Notes: generated by a model from the sequence alone, not told the origin. 64,000 nucleotides of DNA from Maratus speciosus (GCA_963932465.1 OZ010796.1:73907974-73971973), one strand, 5' to 3'. Shown: positions 21,270 through 33,740, counted from the stretch's first letter. Numbers and translations: made by a program.

Positions 21270-21509
21270 TTTATACTGTCATCAAGTCCAATTATGTATT
21301 AAGCAAAATTTTTTTAAAGATGCTTTACGTGCAAACAAAGCAAGCTAAATTATTTTTTGAAGTTTTTCAGTTGGTGGAGTAATATAACCATTTAAAATTT
21401 GATATTGCTTTTTTATCCCTTCAAATACAGCCAAGGGCGGATACAACGGTGGGTGGGGGGCCACGAGGGTCATAAACCCCTCCTGAATTAATAACATTTT
21501 TACAAAATA
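21270..21509. other. Unassigned spacer
   Basis: Short interval between a TTAA MITE and a Tigger relic; contains GTGGGTGGGGGGCC. Nothing else recognised. Confidence 0.3.
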
Positions 21510-22731
21510 CAGTAAACTCACGATTATCCACGGAATTGAGTGGCGCGACTGTGGCGGATAAGCCGATTTCGCGGATAATCCACAAAATTTTGAAAAAAAG
21601 GAACAAATCAACACAAATATGAACTTGAACAATTTATTCACATAATAGGTAACATAAACATACATTTGAACAATTTATACACAGAATTGGTATAACATAA
21701 ACATACTTATTACTTGAGGAATAATAAAATTATTCACTACTTACAAACTTGTAGATTTTACTTCTTCAGAAAATCAGTCAAAAGTTTGTTTTTTTGTATT
21801 GAAACACTTCTTCTTTATTTGGGATTGAAGTTTTTTTAGAACTATTTTATCACAAAGTGACGCGTCATATTGTTCCTCTAGATACTGAATAAGGCCTTCA
21901 ACGAGAGCTAAAGCTGCATCGTGGCTCACCTTCTTTTGTACCTTACCATCTTCTTCGTCACTCTTTCAAATTCATACCTAACGCTTTTTCTAAATTTGTT
22001 CATCAGTTACATACTCGAAACCTAGATCGTTAGTATCCCAATTAATCCATTCAATGATATTATCATCATCGACATTTTTCCACCAGCAACAGATTTGACT
22101 AAATTCGCTAAATCATGAACGGAAACTTCTTCCTTTTCAGATTCTACTAGAGATTTATCTACACTTGGCAAAATTTTCCGCCAGGACTTCACTAATGTTG
22201 ATTTCTGAACTGATTCCCAAGCACTGTTTACATCGTAAATGCTATCGAGAATAGTGTAATCTTTGAGGAAGCTTTTAAAATCATCTCCCTGTTTTGTGCC
22301 AGTATCTTTTCTTTTTTCCTTCCAATTTTTTTGCCAGTAATTTCGATCTGTATTGTTTCTTAACTGAAACGATTACGCCCTGGCCCATAGGCTGGATAAA
22401 AACTGTAACATTGAAGGCAAAAATTTTGCAAAAATATTTCCATCTTCCGATTTCAATTGCAATTCTCCATGGTGGGATGGGGCATTGTCAGTTACCAATA
22501 CAGCTTTCTGGGGTAAATTTTGAGAGGCCATTTACTCTGCTTTGTGCACGTGACTGTTCCGCATTTTCATATGGCATTTATGTTTAGTAAAAAGGGTCGA
22601 AAACTCATCTTACATCTCAGAAATAAGTTTCATCTCACGGTTGGGAAAGAAAAAAAAGAATGAAAGAAATTTAGACTCGCGGATAACCCGCAAAGCAGAT
22701 AATCCGCTCGCGGATAATCGGGAGTTTACTG
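21510..22731 (-). mobile_element. Tigger-like transposon, internally deleted
   Basis: TA on both sides; CAGTAAACTCACGATTATCC at the left and GGATAATCGGGAGTTTACTG at the right are inverted. GCGGATAA boxes repeat next to both ends. About 1.2 kb against roughly 2.5 kb for a complete element; the 5' half of the gene is missing. Confidence 0.88.
21785..22560 (-). pseudogene. Tigger-like transposase, C-terminal relic
   Basis: Reverse strand, reading from about 22530: VLVTDNAPSHHGEL (second catalytic Asp region), then after a frameshift VTVFIQPMGQGVIVSVKKQY, where the family has QPMDQG, so the third Asp is Gly. Farther on come NIIEWINWDTNDLGFEYVTD and ALALVEGLIQYLEEQYDA, a C-terminal acidic/helical tail usual in Tigger and jerky proteins. 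Several stops and shifts. The first Asp and the HTH region are absent. Non-functional. Confidence 0.85.
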
Positions 22732-22775
22732 TAGTGCATTTCTCACCTGGAAATACACATTAATATTATTAAACT

Positions 22776-22875
22776 GTTCTCAAATCCAATTTGACTAATT
22801 TCTGACTTATTTCTGAATTCATTTTTGTTACTAAAACTACGAGTTTGGAAGATTCTCTTATTCAGAAACTATGAA
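22776..22875. repeat. Decayed fragment of the GGGTGTATTC TTAA family
   Basis: Segments such as TCAAATCCAA, TTTCTGACTTATTT and GATTCTCTTATTCAGAAACT correspond in order to the MITE at 40942-41364. Ends are not preserved. Confidence 0.5.
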
Positions 22876-23040
22876 ATTAATTAGTTTTCGAATTTTCAAT
22901 AAAGGCGTCAACAATTGGTGTAACTCAATATCTAATTAATTTATACAAAAACTATTTGGATGTGCCAATCCCAAAACTTTCTTCTATCTCATGTCAATAT
23001 TTCATTTTAATTAGTTTAATTAGTATTTTTATTAGAATTA

Positions 23041-23520
23041 TGCATAACTTCATACATTTTTCGATGGAACAATATTGAAAATTGCACAAAAATCGCTATT
23101 ACAGCGCCCGATTCCGGCGGAATTTTTCCAAATTCAGGGAGGACCTTCTTGCCATGGCCGCAAACATACACAAAAAATTTGGTTCAATTCTATGCATAAC
23201 TTCATACACTTTTCGGTGGTACAATATTAAAAATGCACAAAAATCGCTATTACAGCGCCCCCTACCGGAGGAATTTTTCCAAATTCAGAGAGGACCTTTT
23301 TGCCATGGCCACAAACATACACAAAAAATTTGGTTCAATTCTATGCATAACTTCATACAGTTTTCGTTGGTACAATATTAAAAATGCACAAAAATCGCTA
23401 TTACAGCCCCCCCCCCTACCGGCGGATTTTTTCCAAATTCAGGGAAGACCTGCTTGCCATAGCCAAAAACTTAAAAAAAAAATTGGTTCATTTCTATGCA
23501 TAACTTCATACAATTTTTTA
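23041..23520. repeat. Tandem array, period about 152 bp, three units plus
   Basis: TGCATAACTTCATAC recurs at 23041, 23193, 23344 and 23497. Each unit contains CAAAAATCGCTATTACAGC and a CCGGCGGA segment, and is open in a forward frame by chance. The array is joined directly to the hairpin end at 23540-23680, so it may be the interior of one mobile repeat. Confidence 0.93.
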
Positions 23521-23680
23521 TGGTACAATGGCGACATACGCAAACACGGACAAACAGACATTTTGTATAAACATGTTTTTTTGTTATCTCTGACCCCTAA
23601 AACGTGTAAATCCGTCGAAAAAAATTTCGATTACAGTACTTTCTTTTATTGACGATAGAAGAAAGTAATGAGGAAAACTA
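23521..23680 (+). repeat. Hairpin-ended repeat, forward copy
   Basis: TTGTATAAACATG, CTCTGACCCC, GTGTAAATCCGTCGAAA and then a stem-loop TACTTTCTTTTATT...AGAAGAAAGTA (23637-23667). Same module as 4138-4291 in reverse. End class not determined. Confidence 0.55.
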
Positions 23681-23697
23681 ATAAATTCCAAATCACT

Positions 23698-24232
23698 TTA
23701 ACCCTTTATGTACTGAATTATGAACTCATGAAAATTTTATCTTCTAAAGCGTTTTTGTGAATTGTTTAAACTACATTAGAAGATTTACATAATCGTTTAA
23801 TAAATTTTAGGAGGATTTGATAAGGATTGAAGGATTTAGAAGGATTCATTAAATTTGAATTTATATGGATTTTGTGCAGTATTTATAACCCCACTCAAAT
23901 CTTTTATTTTAAATATTTTTCTTAGTATTTTGTAGAAATGGGAAATGTACAAATAGAATGTTCTTACAATATGAATATAAAAATATTTCCGAATTGAAAA
24001 ATACACCCATACCCCCCAACGCCAAGAAAACTCAAAAGATGCAAAGACAAAATAAATCATCCTTTTAAAAATATTTTTGTTTTATGTCACCCATAATGCT
24101 TTTGGAACAAGATAAAATAATGTATCTATAACTCATTCTGAACTGTATTGAAACTAATCGATGTATTAAATGAATTCTATAACAAGTTATTTTAATGGTA
24201 TTTATAAGCACCGTTAGTAGATAAAGGGTTAA
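23698..24232. mobile_element. TTAA-flanked MITE, CCCTTTATGTACT ends (copy 2)
   Basis: TTAA at 23698-23701 and 24229-24232; collinear with 899-1427. Both copies keep the GGATTGAAGGATTTAGAAG internal block. Right end TAGTAGATAAAGGG. Length 535 against 529, so the two copies derive from one short master. Confidence 0.8.
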
Positions 24233-24267
24233 TAGTCATGCTTAACAAGTAGCATGCTTTTATATTT

Positions 24268-24740
24268 AACAAGTCTGAAATTGTACGTCAAACGTGGCCG
24301 ATGAGGTGCGTTCGTACTCTAACTCGTTTTATAAATATCCAGATCTTAGTGCAATAGCTGTTGCACTCTTATGCAAAAATGCATGAATAAAAATTTATTA
24401 CGATTCTATAGATTATATTCAGTCATACGGAAATAATAGGATTCCATCTTAAATAGGATGTAATCACTAGAATCCTTACCTATCATGGGGTATCACTGAA
24501 TGAATGAGGTATGATAGGCTTTAATAGAATGAAGAAAACTTTTATTAATATATATTTTTAAGTTTTGATTCGATTTTCCGAAAATTTGAAAGGATTCGAC
24601 ACCATTCTGAAACGATTCTATATATTACATTTCTAACCATTCAGTTGGGAAGTTTTTGCGCTGTACTGTGCGGACAGACAGACGGACGGACCAGACGACG
24701 ACTGTAGGTGCAACGTATTTATATAATTACGAACGAACCT
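24268..24740 (+). repeat. AGGTGCGTTCGTA-family repeat
   Basis: Begins AACAAGTCTGAAATTG and ends TTACGAACGAACCTAAAA; full-length forward copy with the GACAGACAGACGGACGGACC tag near 24672. One of the best preserved members. Confidence 0.8.
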
Positions 24741-25131
24741 AAAAGTGAATCCGTAAATAAGTCAAACTTTTGAGAGGAAAAATTATTTTTTGAAAACACC
24801 TTTTTCTGCAACGCACTTCTTAAAGGATTTTGTTTGAAAAAAAAAATAGCAAATAGGAGCTTTTACTTTAAACAACCGGAAAAAATGTGAGCAAAATAGC
24901 GCAATTGAGTGCTTAACCTGTTGAACATGGGTTCCTTTACCCTAAGGTTCATTCACTTAAGGGTGAGTTTGCAATTAAGGATTTTAGATTCATTGATGTT
25001 TGCTTCTAAAATATTTTTATATTTAACATTGTTTTTAATACTTTTAAGTAATTTGATACACATTTAACTTCTATATTCGTATTTTAAACGAAGAATTTAC
25101 GGGACTGTGAAAAAATACAAAAATAACTGTA
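24741..25131. other. Unassigned interval
   Basis: No repeat, gene or RNA signal recognised. Confidence 0.3.
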
Positions 25132-25133
25132 TA

Positions 25134-26042
25134 GGGGAGAGTGGGGTGGAATGGGACAGTAGGTTTTTCTCTTTATGTATCATTCTAATCATTTCATCAG
25201 TCACACATTGGATGAAGCAATGGTACCCCAAGCTTCAGCTGAAAAAAGTAGCTGATCTGCATAAGCTTTCGATTGTATAAAGAAAAAGATTATTTCAAGA
25301 ATGAAAAGTAAATTTGCTTCATATACATTTTATGTGTTTTTGTATATTAATGACTTGTTTATGCGTAGATGTAATAGTTTCCTCATTTATGGAACATTAT
25401 ACTGTATATTATCCCTAATTTAAACTATGCTTAAAAGCAGCAGTTTTGCTCATACAAGAAGTTTAACATAAAAGAAGGTAGAGGGAGGAATGGGATATGC
25501 CAGCAAAGGGAGGAATGGGACAGGTCTAATTCCTTCTTTTTAATAAGATGAATGCAAATTGCTAATATGCAAATATTTTTCGAGGGTAGTATATTAATTA
25601 TAACATTATAAATTTATTTATTTACTTCAAAATATAAATAAATTAAACTGATGACTTTTAATTGTCATCTCTGAATGACAATCCTGAATTTTCTTTCCAG
25701 TGATGAAGGTAATGGAATTCGATATTGTAGAACAGATATTATGAACCTACAATCTTTGTTAGACTGTATATATAGCCAACACTAGACAATTTGTGCCTTA
25801 TTATACATTTTTTTTATAGCTGTCTCATACCTCCCTGTTAGTGGGAAGGTATGGGACACATTTTGAAATTTACAATTTCTTTATGAATGAAATTGTTTCT
25901 GCAAATTATGTTTCTATATTGTTCAAGGACATTAGAAAGTGTTTCATTTTGTATTCTATGTATCGAAATTTTTGTTTTTGTGTCAAAAAAAGTTGATTTT
26001 CTTATTTTTGTAAAAAGTGTCCCGTTCCTCCCCACTCTCCCC
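25134..26042. mobile_element. TA|GGG MITE, GGGGAGAGTGGGG ends
   Basis: TA flanks both sides. Left GGGGAGAGTGGGGTGGAATG, right CCTCCCCACTCTCCCC. Inside, GGAATGGGACA-type boxes (25488, 25512) and their complement repeat near both ends, like the subterminal boxes of the pogo-like element at 6030. No transposase. 909 bases. Confidence 0.85.
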
Positions 26043-26044
26043 TA

Positions 26045-26640
26045 TTTTTTCATTTTGTTTTAGTGTATTTATACTGCGATTATACCCAATGGTTATTGGG
26101 TTTAATATTTCCCGTTTCGTTCATTTGATTAGAATATTGGTAATGAGTTCCAAGTTTATTTAGAGACTGAAATAAATATGAATAAATAAAAACGAATGAT
26201 TTTGTTTACTGTACATACATATTTCATTATGAAAATGAATCAAGGTCAGGTGGGGGTGAATCTAATCACTTTCAGGATATTTGTCTTTAATTGGTAAATA
26301 CCGGTTTTAAAAAGAGAATGAAAACTTAATTGCTCAAAAAGTTTAAAATATTGGTAGATTTTTTAGTATGTAACAAGATAGTCGAAATGACCCCAGTAAA
26401 ACGTAAAATAATGGGGTAATTCCGACCCATACAACGGTAATTCCGACCACTGTTTATTTTCTCTATATAAAGGTACAAAAATATGCAAGAGTTTTTTAAC
26501 CCTTGTTTTTGCTGGTACAGTGAAACCTCCACGTTTTCAATCATCAGCACATATGTAGTTGTATGTTTGTAGCTCTGAAAGCGAACAAATTCCGAGCTGC
26601 TAGATATCCGTAATTAAGGTTTTACTGTATCTGCCTTTTT
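26045..26640. other. Interval with a decayed GGTCAGG-type fragment
   Basis: AAGGTCAGGTGGGGGTGAAT (about 26243) and GGGGTAATTCCGACC (about 26412) resemble boxes of the TA|GGG elements but no paired ends remain. Otherwise nothing recognised. Confidence 0.35.
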
Positions 26641-27520
26641 TTTACCCGACTGAAAAGAAAGGTTATGTGTTTCACGCGTATCTGTGTATGTGGATTTCTT
26701 TATACCCTCGAAACATCCCAACGGCTGGATGGATTTTAATGCATGAGATCTCTATCAATTCGTCCTAACGGCCCAATGGTTATAGGCTAGGTTTTGTTTT
26801 TATAAATTCAAAATGGCGGTAGAGACAAAAAAAAATTACGCATACTATTGAGTAGCATATCATTGGATAGGTCTTTCAAAATGAAGACGATGTTTCATTG
26901 ACTATTTTACAGTCGGAAGCTCCGTTAAAATATTATACAACCGGGAAGCTGTGTAGGTAGGATCTCTAGCTTTACTGCAACTCTAATCATCATAGATATC
27001 TATAGACCTCATCAAAACAGTGTTTATAGACTGGAACTAACAATTAAACACAACTTAAAAGTCATCAATACAAGTAAAAGAAAAAAAAAATTAGATAAGT
27101 AATATAAACAAGTAGTATAAAAAAATATTTTAAGTCAATTCCTACTTAGGTCAATAAGAGAATTTTTTTTCTCCAATTTTTCTCTCCTCTTGAGTGGCGC
27201 TTAAAAAGCCTTGATCAAGAAGAGGGCTCTCTCGGTCTTAAAATACCTTGATCAAGAAGAGGGCTCTCTCGATTATTGAAAATTAAATTAAATTAATTAA
27301 TATTTTTAAAACAAACCTGGATTAGCATCAAGTGTCATCCACTAAAAGTTTAAAAAAAATTATTTGAGCTTGACTGGATGAATAAGTATTTTATTAACGA
27401 TTGAAAATTTGAACAAGTTATATATAGCGAGAATGTGAACTAATAGTAGTAATTAAAAAAAAATAGTTTCAGATTGATGAGAAATAATTAATTAGTTCGC
27501 TTTTTACGCAGTCGGGTTTT
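26641..27520. mobile_element. TIR element, TTTACCCGACTG ends
   Basis: Left TTTACCCGACTGAAAAG, right CAGTCGGGTTTTTT. An internal direct repeat of about 40 bases (CCTTGATCAAGAAGAGGGCTC) occurs at about 27212 and 27246. No transposase. Class unassigned. Confidence 0.6.
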
Positions 27521-27770
27521 TTGATTTTTTAAATTTGTTTATTGAATAGCTTTTTTTTTCTAGTCTGTACTTCATTGCTTTGTCAACTTCAGCTGTTTCC
27601 GATCTCTTCAACATAGTTTCTGTTGTCAGAATATCTCCCTATTTTTGTAATTTAAGACCATTGCCTGTGTTTTACGAGACCTTGTTTTGTGGATCATTTA
27701 CAGATTTTCTCCATTTTTTTGCAGATGTGTTTGTCACAGATTTTTGTGTTGGACTGTCAAAAATGTCCTT

Positions 27771-28989
27771 TTAACCCTTTATATCCTGACGGTACTCATA
27801 AATATCATTAAAGAAAATTTAATGCAAAACTTATTTAATTCATCTACAAATAAAAGTAGTTGATACTTTTCATAAAAAATAATTTGTTCAATCCTATTTA
27901 GAAAGCGCAGTGAAACATTCGAATCTAAATATTTTTTATGCGGTTATTTTCTCAACCCTTTACCTAGGTGTAGCTTTTATCCTATTAAAAATTGTTATAC
28001 GAAAAATTGGCAACTACAGAACACTTCTCGGTTACAGACAGGATCACACTACATTTATTGACACTGTTCTTATAAGAAGGGTGACATTTCCATAACAGTA
28101 TTTTTTGTTAATGAATCTAATTATTCTTATCAATATTACACAACTATATGATTAAAAGTTGCTATCTGGGCTTAAAGAATCTATGGTTCATAGCATACTC
28201 CGCCCCTGCCATTATGTATGTCCAAACCGTCCGTGTGTTTAAAGGTTAATATCTCGACTAATGACCGACGATTTTTTTCGAAAATCATTATCAACAATGC
28301 TTTTATACTTCTGCTATGATAGGCACATCCAGTGCTCCTCAACACCTTTGCTAAATGCCCGCAAATCGAAATTTGTGTGTAACGGAAAAATGCGTTTTTC
28401 TCAAAAACTATGTGACCTAGGGTAATCGCTATAATTTTCCTGCAAGGTTTAATTTAACGTTTACTACCTCCAATTTTTTCATAATTTTAGTTTCAGTAGA
28501 TTCGGAAATAGATGGGGAGGGGGGAACATATTTTTGCACTACATTTTCGACTATATCTCTGAAAATATAATACGTAAAATTAAAAGAAATGTATTTTTGA
28601 GTTCAGCGTTACGAAATCTTTCACACGATATACGAAGAAAAGATTTTTTTTCTCAAGTAACTTTATCAGACCCTCTAATTTTTTTCTAAATATTTTTGTG
28701 AATGTTTAATAATCTGTAAATATGTGGGTCAATAGTCTTTATATTTCCCCCAATTTGAACTTTCTACGTGCCATAGTTTATGAGTAAAATGGCTGTGACA
28801 GACGGACAGACATACACAGGAGAGATCTTATAATGGTTCCTTTTTTACTTTTTAAGTACGGAACCCTAAAAATTATCTAAAAATAAAATTATTATTATAT
28901 ATGTTGTTCTAGATATCTTAGACATTAACGCAAATAATTATTCAGATGCAGCAATTATTTTATTCAACATTCAGGATATAAAAGGTTAA
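27771..28989. mobile_element. TTAA element, CCCTTTATATCCTGA ends
   Basis: TTAA at 27771-27774 and 28986-28989. Ends CCCTTTATATCCTGA and TCAGGATATAAAAGG are inverted with one difference. A probable younger repeat (28214-28873) fills the middle; without it the element would be about 560 bases, close to the sizes of the other TTAA MITEs here. Confidence 0.8.
28214..28873. repeat. Repeat with GGTTCC...GGAACC hairpin end
   Basis: Inside the TTAA element. Ends with GACAGACGGACAGACATAC then a hairpin GGTTCC...TACGGAACCCTAAAA (28836-28870). This tail type is familiar from arthropod interspersed repeats, but the class is not certain and the left edge near 28214 is approximate. Confidence 0.45.
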
Positions 28990-29602
28990 TGAAGTATACT
29001 TAGACAGTGAAAAAGTAAATTGTTTGTATAAAAAATATCTAAATGTTTCTTTTCTGCTGTTAATGATGAGATGGATTGATTATTTGGTGTGGAGCAAGAG
29101 GTTAAAGGAAAAGAAATAATGGAAGTATAATTCGATACTTATCTAATGAGGTCAAAAGAGCAACAATAGATAATGTTAGTGTGTTTCAACACGGCTCTTA
29201 CATATTATTTCAAAAATTGCATAGTTAATTTGAAATAGTTTGACAAACTTGAAAAGTTTTGATGTTTTTAGCATGGGTCATTTTGATTCATAAATGATGC
29301 AGTAGAAGCTCATTTTCTTATTAAGTATTGTTCTTGATCCACTGGATTAAAAACGGATTCAAGAAATTGTACTTTGTCAAGAGGAAAAAGTCCAGTGGTT
29401 CTAAATCCTTATCCTCAAATACGTGGGATAACTGGGCCATGATTTTACAATGTGACTCTGGAGATTCTGGCAATTCAGCTCCCAAAAGCTAATGTTCATT
29501 TGAATTAAAGCCTGAGTCTTTTGTAAATGTATTCAGTTAGGTACATTCCCTCAGACAGAAATTTTCAAAATTACACTTTAGTCTAAAAATAAAAAAAATA
29601 TA
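28990..29602 (-). other. Unassigned interval with a short coding-like stretch
   Basis: On the reverse strand about 29320-29500 reads open for some 50 codons (ELPESPESHCKIMAQLSHVF and onward). No family was recognised. Motifs with CCAGTG and ACTGG occur here and again at 30573-30640 and 33760-34145, so an older element may have been split by the two TA|GGG insertions between them. Confidence 0.3.
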
Positions 29603-30542
29603 GGGGAGAGGGGGGCACATGTGAACAATTTTTACATTTTTGACTATTTTTCAAAATTTTTATGAGCTATAGAACCAAAAATTCATTTACATAAATATTT
29701 AGAATTCGTTTGTTCTTTTGGTGAAACTTTTGGATGCATTTATCTAGAATTTCTAACTTATATCATCATTCTAAAAATTGTCTAAATTTTTTCACATGTG
29801 CCCCGGTGGAGGGGTAGTTGTGAACATATGATGTGAACATATGATGTGGTACATGTGAACACATGCATAAATAAGACAAAAATAATTTTTTCTGAATAAA
29901 AACTGTGATAAAAACTAATTAGATGCCCTCTTTCTAGTTGTGTGAATAAATCAATAAATGTTTCAACATAGATACAAGAAATTATTCATAAAATTGTACA
30001 CTAATATGCCTACTACTTTTGAGTCACTTTTAATTGTTATCTAACTTCCAGTAAATTAAAACTTTGAAGCAATCCTAATAACATTGAATATATAGCTCAA
30101 TGTTTGACAAGGGTAATTAAATTTTAAACTAGAAAAAAAATGCATTCACAGACTTAAAAAATACACTTGTAAACTGTGAACAAGTGCCCCATCTACCAAC
30201 TTCAGCCTAACTTATAAAAAAAGATATTTTAAATTGAAATAAGGAAATAAAAATTTTTGTTGACTTACCTAATTAATGCTACTATAGAATGCAATTTTGA
30301 TATTCTTTAAAAAATGTCTTGAATGATTTTTTACTTCAATAAGTTAGAAGACTTTTTTACTTCACACCTTCTAAAACAAACAAATTACAACTACCAGAAA
30401 TATAAATGGCCTATTGTTTTGAAAATTCAGCCAAAAGATGGTACCAGTACTACCACCAATTGGTAATTTTTTGAATTTTTTTTATTTCAAATTAACTGAG
30501 TGAAATATGTACTGTTCACATGTGCCCCCCCCCCCTCTCCCC
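29603..30542. mobile_element. TA|GGG MITE, GGGCACATGTGAAC family (copy 1)
   Basis: TA flanked. Left GGGGAGAGGGGGGCACATG, right CATGTGCCCC then a C run and CTCTCCCC. ACATGTGAAC and TGTGCCCC boxes recur inside (29800-29862, 30180). The sibling is at 41707-42963. No coding. Confidence 0.88.
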
Positions 30543-30968
30543 TACATATATTTTATCTTTCTTTCTTCATGAGTCCAGTGCCCCATAAAAATGGGGCAAC
30601 TGGATCGGGTATAGGTCTGTGTTCTACACACGTTTTTAATATGGGGTATCGGGTCCTGTTTGAAAAAGTATAAACCATACAGATCATGTAAATTATATAA
30701 ACTATAGAATAAGACTATAATTATATAACTTGATTATTATATAACTATAACTTGATGATTATATAATTATATAATTATATAAACTATAAGGGGGAAAACC
30801 TTTGCTGTCAAGGTGTCTGAAAAAAGCATCCAATGTGAAATTATTAGATTTATTTATACAAAAGCATAAGAATTAAGTACTTATGTACTTTAGTATAGGT
30901 ATTAAGTATAAAAGTTATATGGGTATTTTAGTAAAAATAAACAAGATAAATCTATGAACAAATAGGTA
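30543..30968. other. Spacer between two TA|GGG elements
   Basis: Contains GTGCCCCATAAAAATGGGGC (a near palindrome, about 30580) and an ATATAACT-rich stretch (30700-30790). No gene. Confidence 0.35.
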
Positions 30969-32489
30969 GGAGAGAGTGGTAATGAATGGGCCAATTTTTG
31001 ATTTTTAATTTTTGTAATTTTTTTCTAATATTTTTTTTAGCTCAGAATTGGATCTTCAGTTACTTTACTTATTTGATTATATAAAAAACTCATAAAAATT
31101 GGATTATAAAATGTCTATAATGAATGATAATAGAAAATAAAAATATAGAAATTTGGCCCAATCATCCCCATCCCCACACATGGGGCTGAATGGGCCATTG
31201 AAGGTAATGAATGGGCCACTAAATGAATTCAATGGAAAAATGTGAAATTAATCTTTTATTCATCAAATATGACAAAAATGGCACTTGACATGATACGATC
31301 AAAAACATGCTGAAATCGTAAGTAATACACAATGCTTATCAAAATTTATAAACATCAAAAGTGATATTATTAAATCACATAATTGTAGCAGAAAAATGAC
31401 AAAATAATGAGATTATAAGAAAGAAAGAACATAAAATAAGCCTAAAAATAATAGATAATACACATTATGATTTAACGAAATTTATGTCTGTGGCTTAAAA
31501 ACTCGGTCCATCTAAAGGAAAAACTTTATTTAATTAAAATTAAATTTCAAGTGGTAAAATTTCATTCAGGTGAACTGCCTATTAATTGACTATTTAGTGT
31601 AAATTTCTGGTATTAATTATTCTACCCATCAGATTCAGAATATAAACAATTATTCTAGTTTTATATCAAATGGTAAAAGACTGATAGGTGTGGTCAACAA
31701 CTGGACAGTTCAACTTAATCATTTATACATTTTAACTTATGTTTCTAATAAATAATTAATATTTCTTAGGGTGAAAATGTGGACATTATTTTTTAGACAT
31801 CACTATAAACCTATTCTAACTAGACAGTAATTTAATCTAAATCCATGATAGCCAGTTATGTTTCATACACTGAGTAAAAGAGGTGGAAGGGAAACTAGTG
31901 TTGAAATTTTGCTATGCAGTTTTTCTCCCGTTAGATGGCGATATCGTAGAATGTAGGCTATCGATCAATGGTTCTACAATGCTTTTCAATGGGAAAAGCA
32001 CTGATTCTTTTTTTTTTTTTAATAGAAAATTTGAATTTTAAGAAAGTCGTACAAGTAGAAATCTGATTAATTGCAGTTTTCTTCATACGATACATATTTT
32101 TTTAAAGGCACTTGGCTTTTCGATTGCTTCTTAAGACACTTAAAAATCAGAGATCATTCTGACAAAAAAGCGAAGGCAGGCCATTTAAAAACATTGAATA
32201 ACGGGAATTATTCTGCCGCGAAGAAATAAATGGACTTATGACTTTTAAAAATTAAGTGTTATTCAATATTTTTTGGAGTAAATTTTAATGTCGTGTATAT
32301 TTTATAACCTTTGGATAATTTAATAATTCAGAACATTTGATATCTATGCAATTAATAAATGTAATTAAAACAAATTTTTATCTTAATTATTTGGAAAAGA
32401 AAACGTGTAAGTTATAGGTCATTGTTCAGGAACTAATTTTTACAAAAGTCGTAAGGTTTGATTTTAATATCTTACTTATAAGGAGAAAT

Positions 32490-32712
32490 GGGGGAGGGGG
32501 GGGGGGGGTAGAGGACCGGAATTTCCAGACCCGGGCCCGCCCCGCCACGAAAAAGAAATAAAAAGGCCCGGACCGGGCGGGTGGAAAAACAAAAAGTTCG
32601 GCCCGGCCTGACCCGTTTGTATTTTCGCAGTTCACGCCCCGGCCCGCCCCATGCAAAAATCAGTGAAAACAGGCCCGGCCCGTCCCTTGCAAAAAAAAAA
32701 AAAAAAAAAAAT
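32490..32712. repeat. GC-rich GGCCCGG repeat patch bounded by G and A runs
   Basis: A G run (32490-32508), then GGCCCGGCC/CGGGCC-type motifs about ten times (32525-32683), then an A run of 22 (32690-32711). Composition is the opposite of everything around it. The A run at one side may mark a retroposed piece; no gene was recognised. Confidence 0.6.
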
Positions 32713-32883
32713 CAGATCCGACTCAATTTCCACAAATTCCGATTTTTCTTGACCTACAATTAAGATTATTTTCCAGAATACTTCATAGATATTTATGGAA
32801 AAATGTAACAGTATATTTTAGATTACTATATGTTTTCAAGTCGGAGCATACAGAATATCAAATTTTAATAACCCTTTAGACTC

Positions 32884-33066
32884 ACTCTTATGCAAAAATG
32901 CATGAATACAAAATTTATTACGATTATATACATTAAATTCAGTAATACGAAAATAATAGGACTCCATCTTAAATAGAACGTAATCATCATGGCAACCTAG
33001 AATCATTACCTATCATGGGACATCACTGAATTAATTACGTGTGACAGGATTTAATAGAATAATCAT
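32884..33066 (+). repeat. AGGTGCGTTCGTA-family fragment
   Basis: From CTCTTATGCAAAAATGCATG to GATTTAATAGAAT, equivalent to the middle of the 24268 copy; both ends missing. Confidence 0.7.
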
Positions 33067-33740
33067 AAAATAAAATATTTCAATAAAATATATCAATATA
33101 ATAGTTTTTAATTCTAACGTACGGCTCTTATGTATACAATCATATGATATTCTGCTAAAAGAATGGCCAACATGCGGATTGCAGCGCCCTCATTATTTAC
33201 CAAAAAGCAACTTGCGTTTTTGGCGAGTAATGCCTATTAAGTTTCTCCTCCACCTCTTTTACTCCGTGGTTTCATATTAAACAGAAAATCAGAAAAAAGA
33301 AAGAAAAACCATATTTTCATGGGCAAAGGTGGCCCATTGATGACCATGATAAGGTGGCCCATTCAGTCCCACCTATACTTCTGGAATATATTCAGGTTTT
33401 TTTAGTAAATTAAATTCAAATAACATCTAAATACACCCTAAAATTAGTTTACAGATATGCAAAGACTTGCTAATAATCATATCTGCAATGAAATGATAGA
33501 TACTTTTTAGCTTATTTATTTTACTGAAAAGGGAAAAAAATTACTTTTCAATCAGATTCTTGACCATCCTACTCTAGTGAAAAAATGGCTTTTTCCAAAT
33601 AATAGAAAATTTGTTGAGTTTGGTAGAGAACAAATAGTTCCATCTATTGGTGGCATCTAAAATAATTTTATGCAAATATTTTTTCATATTTTGTTAATGG
33701 CCCAATCATCCCCATGGCCCATTCATTTACCACTCTCCCC

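Larger units (their letters stand above)
31868..33269. mobile_element. TIR element, CTGAGTAAAAGAGGTGG ends
   Basis: Left CACTGAGTAAAAGAGGTGG, right CCACCTCTTTTACTCCGTGG, about 27 bases inverted with few mismatches. It carries the GC-rich patch 32514-32700 and a fragment of the AGGTGCG family. No transposase found. Possibly mariner-related; not proven. Confidence 0.7.
30969..33740. mobile_element. TA|GGG element, GGTAATGAATGGGCC family, with nested insert
   Basis: Ends GGAGAGAGTGGTAATGAATG and CATTTACCACTCTCCCC, flanked by TA. Boxes AATGGGCCA recur near both ends (31187-31218, 33335-33365, 33715). A second TIR element (31868-33269) lies inside and accounts for half the 2.77 kb. Confidence 0.85.

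Noticed and set aside
22294..22587. 97-codon forward frame
   Set aside because: Antisense to the Tigger relic; the reverse strand has the recognisable transposase motifs.
23082..23652. Forward frames of 99 and 139 codons
   Set aside because: They run along the 152-bp tandem array and repeat the same peptide; chance open frames.
32426..32763. Gly/Pro/Arg-rich frames on both strands
   Set aside because: Products of GGCCCGG repeats and homopolymer runs; no evidence of coding.
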